From NCBI GenBank assembly GCA_023430685.1, contig JAEYZH010000121.1, positions 1-15,777 on the forward strand: a DNA stretch of 15,777 bases, given 5' to 3'. Of this stretch, positions 7,682 to 14,195 are shown piece after piece. The first letter of the stretch is position 1. Every line of letters begins with the position of its first letter. The translations under genes and the position numbers were made by a program. The DNA is from Pseudomonadota bacterium. GTDB lineage: Bacteria; Pseudomonadota; Gammaproteobacteria; Xanthomonadales; Rhodanobacteraceae. A model generated the notes under the pieces. It saw only the letters and a program-made list of their open reading frames with translations. It was not told the origin of the DNA and made no database searches.

Positions 7682-10398
7682 AACGCGCTGCGACCCGGCG
7701 TCGGCGTCCACGCCGCCGCGAGGCGCGCGACGAGGCGTTGGCGATAATCCTCGGCCGGCAACGCCGCCGAGAGTCCGACCAGCGTCGCTTCTGCCTGTCC
7801 GGTTTCGGCGGTGCACAATCGATCGAGCGATTGCGCGATGCGCGCATCCGGATCGTCCGCGCCCGCGGCCGCCACGAAGCGGCGCGCGAGGTCGCCGGCT
7901 TCTTCGCAACCCCCGGGTGCGCGAGCAGCCGGGCCGGCACTCGCGAAACGCAGCGCGAGCATCAGCGTGCGCGTCTGCAGCATCGTCGCGTGTTCCGGCG
8001 GATGCATCGGGGAGAGCAGGGCGAGGCTCTGCTCGAAATCCGCTCGCGCTTCCGCCGCGCGGCCCTCGGCGAAGCCGACGATGCCGCGCCAGCGCAGCGC
8101 GCGACCGGCGTCGACCGGGCGCTGCAGCCGGGTTGCGAGCGCGATCGATTCGTCGAGGTGGTTGCGCGCGTCCTGGTCGGCGCGGCGCAGGAATTCGACG
8201 GTTCCGAGGCTCGCGAGCCCCGCGAGCAAGGCGCTGGCCTGCGTATCACCCTTGGTCCGGGCAACACGCACCGCGCGCTCGAGCACCTCCTCGGCGCGAT
8301 CGAGCTGACCCGCGCGGTAGTGCGCGATGCCGAGGTTGATCAGGTTGTCCGCGAGCACCGAGTGGTCGGGTCCGTACAGGGATTCGAGCGTGCGCAGCGA
8401 ATCCTCGCGCAGCCGCAGTCCTTCCTCGTTCTGCCCCTGCGCGAACAGCGCGCCGGCGAGCGTGTCCTGGGCTTCGGCCAGCGCACGCGGCGCATCGCCG
8501 GCTGCTGCAAGCTCGTCGACGAGCGGGCGCAGCAGCGCCTCCGCCTCCGCCGCGCGGTCGAGCTTGACCAGCGAGAACGCGAGCGTGTCGTGCAGCTCCG
8601 CGCGCAGTTCCCGTCGCGCAGGCGCATGATCGAGCAGCGCGAGCGCGCGCCGCGAGTTCGCGACGATGTCCTCGTGGCGGTTGTGGTGCAGCAGGTCGCG
8701 CGCGCCGAGGTAGAGGCCTTGCGCGATCATGCCGGCCTGCTCCGGATCGCGCGGGTCCAGCGCGGCCTCGGCGCGCGCGAGCAGCGGAGCGCACGCATCG
8801 GTGCGATCGCGCTGCACCAGCAGTGCGCACCGCAGTTGCAGTGCTTCCGCGGCGAGCAGCGGATCGCCCGAACGCGCGGCGATCAGATCGGCTTCGTCGA
8901 GCAGCGGTTCGGCCGGGTCGGGCAGGTCGAGGTCGATGTAGGCCGACGCGATCGACAGCAGCAGGCGTACGCGCACGTCGTCGTTGCCGGCGAGCGCATG
9001 CCGGATGCCGCGCGCACCTTCGTCGAGCAGGTCGCGTGCACCGAGGTTCGCGCGCCCGCGTTCGCCGGGGTCCGCATTGCGGAACAGCGAGGTCATGAAC
9101 GCGAGTGCCTCCTGCGCGGTGTCGCGCTGCACGCGCGCCTCGCGTGCCTGCCACAACGCGGCGCCGAGTCCACCCGCGAGCGCGAGCACGGCGGCGGCGG
9201 ACGCCGCCAGCGCCCAGCGATGACGGCGGGCGAAGCGCCCCGCGCGGTAGCGCCAGCCGCCGCGATGCGCGTGCACGGGCTTGTCGTCGAGATGCCGCTG
9301 CAGGTCCGCGACGAGGGCAGCCACGCTCGCATAGCGCATTTGCGGTTCGGGACGCAGTGCCTTCAGGATGATCGCGTCGAGATCGCCCTGCAGGCGCCGG
9401 CGCAGGCGCCGCGGCGTGCTCTCGCGTCGTGCCGCGATGCGCGCCGCCTCGCCGTCATCGTTCTCGCGCACGACCAGTGAGCTCGGGCGCGTCGGCGCGC
9501 GTGCGCCCGCGGGATCGTCGGCTCGCCCCTGCAGCCGGCGCCCGGTCAGCAGTTCGTGCAGCAGCAGGCCGAGCGCATACACATCGACCGCCGTGGTCAC
9601 CGGCCCGCCCTGGACCTGCTCGGGTGCCGCATATTCGGGCGTGAACACGCGGGTCGCGGTCGCTTCGTCGGTGCCCGGCGCATCGATGAGCTTGGCGATG
9701 CCGAAGTCGAGCAGCTTCACGACGCCATCGCGCCCGACCAGGATGTTCGAGGGCTTGAGGTCGCGATGCACGACGAGATGCTGGTGCGCGTGGGAGACCG
9801 CCGCGCAGACCGTGATCATCAGGCGCAGGCGCGATTCCACCCCGAGTGCCCGGCGATCGCACCAGGCGCGCAGCTCTTCGCCATCGATGTACTCGAGCGC
9901 GAGCCACGGCTTGCCGTCCGCACTCACGCCGCCGTCGACGAGGTGGGCAATGTTCGGGTGCTGCAGCGTCGCGAGGATCTGGCGCTCGGCATGGAACCGC
10001 CTGGCCGCGTCCTGGCCGTCCCATCCGCCGCGGATCAGCTTGATCGCGACCTGCTGGTCGAAGCCGCCGTCGACGCGCTCGGCGAGCCAGACAGCCCCCA
10101 TGCCGCCGCGACCGATCTCGCGCACGAGCCGGAACGGCCCGAGCCGCATTCCCGCATGGTCCGGGCCGACTGGCTCGACGTATTCGCCGGCCAGCCCCGA
10201 CACCAGCGCCGGGGCGACGTCCGCGAGCCCGGTCGGCTCGGTCGACTCCGCATCGGCGCGCAACAGTGCGAGCGCTTCCGCGCGCACGCCTGCGTCATCG
10301 GGGCAGGCCGCGGCAAGTCGCGCCTCCCATTCCGCGGCGGGCGATTCGGCCAGCTGCTCGAACAACGCCCGCGCGCGGCGCCAGCGCTCGGCATCCAT
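7678..10398 (-). CDS. Membrane Ser/Thr protein kinase with TPR region
   Basis: The 906-residue protein is a Hanks-type kinase with all catalytic motifs: glycine loop GRGGMG (96-101), VAIK with Lys120, HRDLKPSN with Asp213 (211-218), DFG (231-233) and APE (258-260). A hydrophobic helix at about 395-416 (WALAASAAAVLALAGG) after a basic stretch is a single membrane span, placing the kinase in the cytoplasm and the rest in the periplasm. The remainder (about 425-906) is a long, mostly helical region with TPR-like repeats such as LGIAHYRAGQLDRAEEVLERA, which may sense a ligand or partner. This is a common Xanthomonadales type. It diverges from an ECF sigma gene, like the kinase partners of ECF43-type sigma factors, so it probably phosphorylates that factor (inference). 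The ATG at 10398 has a weak GGGA upstream. The stop TAG lies in a repeat. Confidence 0.93.
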   Translation of the reverse strand: MDAERWRRARALFEQLAESPAAEWEARLAAACPDDAGVRAEALALLRADAESTEPTGLADVAPALVSGLAGEYVEPVGPDHAGMRLGPFRLVREIGRGGMGAVWLAERVDGGFDQQVAIKLIRGGWDGQDAARRFHAERQILATLQHPNIAHLVDGGVSADGKPWLALEYIDGEELRAWCDRRALGVESRLRLMITVCAAVSHAHQHLVVHRDLKPSNILVGRDGVVKLLDFGIAKLIDAPGTDEATATRVFTPEYAAPEQVQGGPVTTAVDVYALGLLLHELLTGRRLQGRADDPAGARAPTRPSSLVVRENDDGEAARIAARRESTPRRLRRRLQGDLDAIILKALRPEPQMRYASVAALVADLQRHLDDKPVHAHRGGWRYRAGRFARRHRWALAASAAAVLALAGGLGAALWQAREARVQRDTAQEALAFMTSLFRNADPGERGRANLGARDLLDEGARGIRHALAGNDDVRVRLLLSIASAYIDLDLPDPAEPLLDEADLIAARSGDPLLAAEALQLRCALLVQRDRTDACAPLLARAEAALDPRDPEQAGMIAQGLYLGARDLLHHNRHEDIVANSRRALALLDHAPARRELRAELHDTLAFSLVKLDRAAEAEALLRPLVDELAAAGDAPRALAEAQDTLAGALFAQGQNEEGLRLREDSLRTLESLYGPDHSVLADNLINLGIAHYRAGQLDRAEEVLERAVRVARTKGDTQASALLAGLASLGTVEFLRRADQDARNHLDESIALATRLQRPVDAGRALRWRGIVGFAEGRAAEARADFEQSLALLSPMHPPEHATMLQTRTLMLALRFASAGPAARAPGGCEEAGDLARRFVAAAGADDPDARIAQSLDRLCTAETGQAEATLVGLSAALPAEDYRQRLVARLAAAWTPTPGRSAL

Positions 10399-10457
10399 CG
10401 GATTCCCGGCAGTCTCGACCCGCGCATTCTAGGCGATGCGCGGCCAGCTTCGATCGG

Positions 10458-10473
10458 TTCCGGCTGTCCGGAA
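10458..10473. promoter_or_regulatory. Inverted repeat TTCCGG-4-CCGGAA, candidate operator
   Basis: Perfect 6-base arms (10458-10463 and 10468-10473) flank a four-base spacer, near the middle of the divergent kinase/sigma gap. The size and symmetry fit a dimeric regulator site, but no regulator is known and chance in GC-rich DNA cannot be excluded. Confidence 0.35.
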
Positions 10474-10500
10474 TGCGATGCCGCTCGCGCAATGTTCCCC

Positions 10501-10515
10501 CGCGGCAACGCCGCG
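10501..10515. promoter_or_regulatory. Inverted repeat CGCGGC-AAC-GCCGCG before the sigma factor gene
   Basis: Perfect 6-base arms with a three-base loop lie 16 bases ahead of the Shine-Dalgarno site. It could form an mRNA hairpin in the leader or be an operator. GC-rich composition makes such palindromes easier to find by chance. Confidence 0.3.
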
Positions 10516-10543
10516 CGCACTACCATGCGCCGAGGAGGCCCCC

Positions 10544-11116
10544 ATGACCGAGCACCCTGCGGACCTGACCCGTGCGATCGCCGCGAGCGGCGACGACCGC
10601 GCCGCGCGCGAAGAGGCGCTGCGCCTTGCGTGGGACGACCTCATGCGCATCGCGCGCGCGGAGCTCGCGCGCCATCGGCGTGGCGAGACGCTCAACACGC
10701 GCGCGCTCGTCAACGAGGTCTACCTCAAGCTGTTCGAAGGCAGCGGCGGCGTGTTCGAGAACCGCACGCACTTCTTCGCGACCGCGGCGCGCGCGATGCG
10801 CCAGGTGGTCATCGATTACGCGCGCGCACGCCTCGCCGATCGCCGAGGCGGCGGTGCCGAACACGTTTCGCTCGATGCACTGGAGGGCGCGCCGCTGCCG
10901 ATCGACGAGCAGGCCGAGCAACTCGTCGGCATGGACCGCGCGCTCGAGAAACTCGCGGCGCTCGACCCGCGGCTCGTGCAGGTGGTCGAGCTGCGCTTCT
11001 TCGCGGGCCTCGAGGTCAAGCACATCGCGGAACTGCTCGGCGTGTCCGAACCCACGATCAAGCGCGACACGCGCGCGGCGAAGGCGTTCCTGCACAAGGA
11101 ACTGTCCGCGGCCTGA
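10544..11116 (+). CDS. ECF-type RNA polymerase sigma factor (TIGR02999-like)
   Basis: The 190-residue protein redirects RNA polymerase to a specific promoter set. Sigma region 2 spans about 25-100 (LVNEVYLKLFEG, FFATAARAMRQVVIDYARAR) and region 4 about 130-185, with the helix-turn-helix VKHIAELLGVSEPTIKRDTR (158-177). Length and motifs fit the TIGR02999 family. Region 2.2 reads TLNTRALVNE instead of the acidic D-x-E-D seen in most ECF factors, a feature of factors activated by phosphorylation by a neighbouring kinase (EcfP/PknT and EcfK/PknS systems, by recall). No anti-sigma gene is adjacent. The frame opens upstream at 10436, but the ATG at 10544 has a strong GAGGAGG site and gives the normal length. 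Confidence 0.92.
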   Translation: MTEHPADLTRAIAASGDDRAAREEALRLAWDDLMRIARAELARHRRGETLNTRALVNEVYLKLFEGSGGVFENRTHFFATAARAMRQVVIDYARARLADRRGGGAEHVSLDALEGAPLPIDEQAEQLVGMDRALEKLAALDPRLVQVVELRFFAGLEVKHIAELLGVSEPTIKRDTRAAKAFLHKELSAA

Positions 11117-11132
11117 CACGCTACGATGGGCG

Positions 11133-11858
11133 ATGAATCCTCCCGCCCTCGAACTCCTCCACGTCGACGAGCATCTCGTCGCGGTGGACAAGCCACCCGG
11201 GCTCGCGGTGCATCGCAGCCGCCTCGTCGGCGATGACGACGACTACCTGATGGACCGCCTGCGCCTGCAGGTCGAAGGGCGCCTGCATGCGGTGCACCGC
11301 CTCGATCGCGCGACCAGCGGCGTGCTGCTCGTCGCGCGATCGAGCGAAGCGGCGGCCTAGCTCGGCCGCCAGGCGATGGCGCGCGAGATGGGCAAGACCT
11401 ATCTCGCGGTCGTGCGCGGTTGGCCGGCGGAGCAGGGCGAGATCGACTATCCGTTGACCGGCGCGGGACTGCGCGGCGAGGCCAAGCCCGCGCTCACGCG
11501 CTGGCGCCGGCTCGCGACGACGGAAGTCCCGATCGCACAGGGGCGCTACGAGCAGCAGCGCTACGCGCTGCTCGAGGTCTCGCCCGAAACCGGCCGCTAC
11601 CGGCAGATCCGGCGCCACTTCCACCACGTGTCGCACCACCTGATCGGCGACACCAGCCACGGCCGCGGCGACCACAATCGGCTGATCCGGCAACACTTCG
11701 GCGTGCACCGGCTGATGCTGCACGCGCTGCGACTGGAGGTCGTGCATCCGGTCACGCGCGAACCGCTGCTGATCGAGGCGCCAGTCGATGCGGCGTGGCT
11801 GCGGCTGATGGCCGCATTCGGCTGGCAGGACGCGGTGCCGTCAACGCTTGCCCGGTAG
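11133..11858 (+). pseudogene. truC: truC-like tRNA pseudouridine synthase broken by an amber codon
   Basis: The gene encodes an RluA-family pseudouridine synthase closest in size and pattern to TruC, which modifies uridine 65 of some tRNAs. The first part (75 residues) has VDKPPGLAVH (18-27) and the catalytic motif HRLDRATSG (55-63, Asp58). A TAG at 11358-11360 then interrupts it. The same frame continues without a shift as LGRQAMAREMGKTYLAVVRG, RYRQIRRHFHH and HRLMLHALRLE, all normal family segments, to a TAG at 11856-11858. Without the amber the product would be 241 residues, close to the family norm. The remainder looks undecayed, so the change is recent, a sequencing error, or read through. 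Internal ATG at 11376 could restart translation, but the product would lack the catalytic Asp. It starts 16 bases after the sigma factor gene. Confidence 0.85.
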
Positions 11859-11935
11859 GCTGGACAACCGAAGGTCGGCCGGCGCTCCGACTACGCCGGT
11901 GCCCGAGCCGGCCGCGCTGCGCGCGTCCAGCCTAC
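11855..11935. repeat. 81-bp palindromic element after truC
   Basis: Perfect 11-base terminal inverted repeats GTAGGCTGGAC (11855-11865) and GTCCAGCCTAC (11925-11935) enclose a second symmetric pair, GGCCGGC (11877-11883) and GCCGGCC (11907-11913). The arms are symmetric: 11 unpaired bases separate the two stems on each side, around a 23-base centre. The TAG at its left edge is the truC stop codon. It may be a REP/MITE-like element; no protein gene lies inside it. It takes up most of the 138-base gap before guaB. Confidence 0.8.
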
Positions 11936-11962
11936 GACCACGGCTCCGTCTCGCGATTGCGC

Positions 11963-11991
11963 TTGGCCCGTCCGTTTCGAGCCTGTAGAAT
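11963..11991 (+). promoter_or_regulatory. Predicted sigma-70 promoter of guaB
   Basis: TTGGCC (11963-11968, four of six to -35) and TAGAAT (11986-11991, five of six to -10) are separated by the optimal 17 bases. The -10 ends only five bases before the guaB ATG, so transcription would start at or next to the A of the ATG, giving a leaderless or nearly leaderless message. Confidence 0.6.
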
Positions 11992-11996
11992 AGGGC

Positions 11997-13454
11997 ATGC
12001 GCATACTCACCGAAGCCCTCACCTTCGATGACGTCCTGCTGGTTCCGGCGCACTCCGCCGTCCTTCCGCGCGACGTCGACCTCTCCACGCGCCTCACGCG
12101 CGACATCCGCCTGAACCTGCCGATCGTGTCCGCCGCCATGGACACGGTGACCGAAGCACGGCTCGCGATCACGATGGCGCAATGCGGCGGCATCGGCATC
12201 ATCCACAAGAACATGTCGATCGAGCGCCAGGCCGCCGAAGTGCGGCTGGTCAAGAAGTTCGAGGCCGGCGTGATCCGCGATCCGATCACGGTCGGCCCGC
12301 AGACTTCGATCCGCGAAGTCATGCAGATCACGCGCGCGCACAACATCTCGGGCGTGCCGGTCGTCGACGGCGAGCAGCTCGTCGGCATCGTGACCAATCG
12401 CGACCTGCGCTTCGAGAAAAAGCCGGACGATCCGGTCAAGAACATCATGACGCGCAAGGATCGGCTCGTCACGGTGAAGGAGGGCGCCGAGGACGAGGAA
12501 GTGCTCGCGCTGCTGCACAAGTTCCGCATCGAGAAGGTCCTCGTCGTCGACGACGCGTTCCGCTTGCGCGGACTGATCACCGTGAAGGACATCCAGAAGG
12601 CGCGCGACAACCCGAATGCGTGCAAGGACGACCACGAGCGCCTGCGCGTCGGCGCCGCGGTCGGCGTCGCGGGCGACACCGAGCAGCGCGTCGCCGCGCT
12701 GGTCGAGGCCGGCGTCGACGCGATCGTCGTCGACACCGCGCATGGCCATTCGCAGGGCGTGATCGAACGCGTGCGCTGGGTGCGCCGCAACTTCCCGAAG
12801 CTGTCGCTGATCGCGGGCAACATCGTGACCGCCGACGCCGCACGTGCGCTCGTCGATGCCGGAGCGGACGCGGTCAAGGTCGGCGTCGGTCCCGGCTCGA
12901 TCTGCACCACGCGCATCGTCGCGGGCGTCGGCGTGCCGCAGATCACCGCGATCTCGATGGTCGCGAAGGCACTCGAAGGCACCGACATCGGCCTGATCGC
13001 CGACGGCGGCATCCGCTATTCCGGCGACATCGCCAAGGCGCTCGCCGCCGGCGCAGACTGCGTGATGATCGGCGGCATGTTCGCCGGCACCGAGGAAGGC
13101 CCCGGCGACGTCGAGCTGTACCAGGGCCGCTCCTACAAGAGTTATCGCGGCATGGGCTCGCTCGGCGCGATGGAGAAGGGGTCGAAGGACCGCTATTTCC
13201 AGGACGAAGCCGACGCCGACAAGCTCGTGCCCGAGGGCATCGAAGGACGCGTGCCGTACCGGGGACCGCTGCGCAGCATCGTCCACCAGCTTGCGGGCGG
13301 CCTGCGCGCGTCGATGGGCTACATCGGCTGCGCGACGATCGAAGAGATGCGCACCAGGCCGCAGTTCGTGCGCATCACCTCGGCAGGTCGCCGCGAGTCG
13401 CATGTACATGACGTCGCGATCACCAAAGAGGCTCCAAACTACAGGCTGGACTGA
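11997..13454 (+). CDS. guaB: Inosine-5'-monophosphate dehydrogenase GuaB
   Basis: GuaB oxidises IMP to XMP with NAD, the committed step to guanine nucleotides. The 485-residue protein has the N-terminal EALTFDDVLLVPAHS, a tandem CBS module (about 92-205) that usually binds purine nucleotides as regulators, and the catalytic loop GPGSICTTR with Cys303 (Cys305 in E. coli). ADGGIRYSGDIAKA, the YQGRSYKSYRGMGSLGAM flap region and the C-terminal SHVHDVAITKEAPNYRL are all intact. The start at 11997 matches the family N-terminus. The only purine-rich stretch, AGGG at 11992-11995, lies one base from the ATG, too close for a normal Shine-Dalgarno site. It is followed by an unrelated small gene and guaA. 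Confidence 0.98.
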   Translation: MRILTEALTFDDVLLVPAHSAVLPRDVDLSTRLTRDIRLNLPIVSAAMDTVTEARLAITMAQCGGIGIIHKNMSIERQAAEVRLVKKFEAGVIRDPITVGPQTSIREVMQITRAHNISGVPVVDGEQLVGIVTNRDLRFEKKPDDPVKNIMTRKDRLVTVKEGAEDEEVLALLHKFRIEKVLVVDDAFRLRGLITVKDIQKARDNPNACKDDHERLRVGAAVGVAGDTEQRVAALVEAGVDAIVVDTAHGHSQGVIERVRWVRRNFPKLSLIAGNIVTADAARALVDAGADAVKVGVGPGSICTTRIVAGVGVPQITAISMVAKALEGTDIGLIADGGIRYSGDIAKALAAGADCVMIGGMFAGTEEGPGDVELYQGRSYKSYRGMGSLGAMEKGSKDRYFQDEADADKLVPEGIEGRVPYRGPLRSIVHQLAGGLRASMGYIGCATIEEMRTRPQFVRITSAGRRESHVHDVAITKEAPNYRLD

Positions 13455-13508
13455 TAGCCCACTCCATTTGCCCACCAATCAACGCGCCCTGAGCGACATC
13501 AGGTCTAA

Positions 13509-14195
13509 ATGAAACTGCGCGAACCTCCGCGACGGACGGGTATCACCGAACTTGCGGATGAAGAGTTGCTTCTGTTCGATGCGCTGTTCGCCTGTCCGTG
13601 GCCGGTTCGTGCGCTGAGACAGGCAGAGTATGGGTATCACCTTGGCGTGGACTATTCCCACGGTCTCGACGATGCAGCCCTCAAGGTCAGGATCGTCGAT
13701 CTTGCCAGCCGGGGTCTGATCGATGTTCAGATCAAGGACTCGACGCCGCATCGTGGATGGGAGTATTGCGGGCTGACGCCGGCGGGTGGCGCATTGTGGG
13801 AACTCGAGCGTGAGCCCGATTGGTCCAAATACTGTTCCGACGGGCAGGACGCAGAAGGAAACTACGTGTTCGATGCATATAGCGAGCAGGTGGCCGTCGC
13901 TTGCATGCATGCATACGAAGCTGCCGGATTTGTCGCATTCGATCTGGCCAGGGCCGCATGCCATCGATTTGAGCCGGGTGGAAAGCGGCGAGCGTGGCCT
14001 TTGATCAGTTGGAAGGAATCGAGCCTCGACTACTCCATTGTCGTTCCCGGAGAGGGCAGGGTGCGCCAACCCCACGAGGTCGACACGAGCGCCGAATACG
14101 CATCTCGTCGATGGTGGTGGCGCATCATCGGCGAACTGGCGACTTTGCAGCGCCCAGAACTTGACCAGGTATCCGATGCAAACAATTCACGCTGA
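13509..14195 (+). CDS. Unrecognised protein with possible winged-helix N-terminus, inside the gua operon
   Basis: I do not recognise a named family for this 228-residue protein. The N-terminal part (about 16-100) looks like a winged-helix fold: helices ELADEELLLFDALF (14-27) and LKVRIVDLASRGLIDVQI (58-75), then a strand-rich GWEYCGLTPAGGALWELE wing (83-100). The phrase LTPAGGALWE followed by PDWSKY recurs in uncharacterised bacterial proteins (recall only). The C-terminal half has no clear motif but is rich in Trp and aromatic residues (SRRWWWRI, 199-206). No signal peptide or membrane helix is seen. GC is visibly lower than next door: by hand count 53% over 13861-13920 against 73% over 12841-12900 in guaB. 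It starts 54 bases after guaB with a weak AGGT site and overlaps guaA by 20 bases. It is probably acquired by transfer; its role is unknown. Confidence 0.75.
   Translation: MKLREPPRRTGITELADEELLLFDALFACPWPVRALRQAEYGYHLGVDYSHGLDDAALKVRIVDLASRGLIDVQIKDSTPHRGWEYCGLTPAGGALWELEREPDWSKYCSDGQDAEGNYVFDAYSEQVAVACMHAYEAAGFVAFDLARAACHRFEPGGKRRAWPLISWKESSLDYSIVVPGEGRVRQPHEVDTSAEYASRRWWWRIIGELATLQRPELDQVSDANNSR

Larger units (their letters stand above)
10399..10543. promoter_or_regulatory. Divergent control region between kinase and sigma factor genes
   Basis: These 145 bases must hold the start signals of both divergent genes. A minus-strand TAGAAT (10426-10431, five of six to the -10 consensus) lies 27 bases before the kinase ATG, but no good -35 is visible. 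Two perfect inverted repeats are present and listed separately. A good Shine-Dalgarno site, GAGGAGG (10532-10538), precedes the sigma factor ATG. No confident plus-strand promoter was found. Confidence 0.45.

Noticed and set aside
7630..9480. 616-codon plus-strand frame
   Set aside because: It is antisense to the kinase gene, whose motifs are complete; the plus-strand translation shows no recognisable domain.
10436..10543. Longer N-terminus for the sigma factor
   Set aside because: The ATG at 10544 has a strong GAGGAGG site and gives the usual 190 residues; the extension has no family match.
11841..13478. 545-codon minus-strand frame
   Set aside because: It is antisense to guaB, a certain gene.
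14038..14175. Longer N-terminus for guaA
   Set aside because: The extension is the upstream gene read in another frame; GuaA proteins begin close to the DKILILDFG segment.
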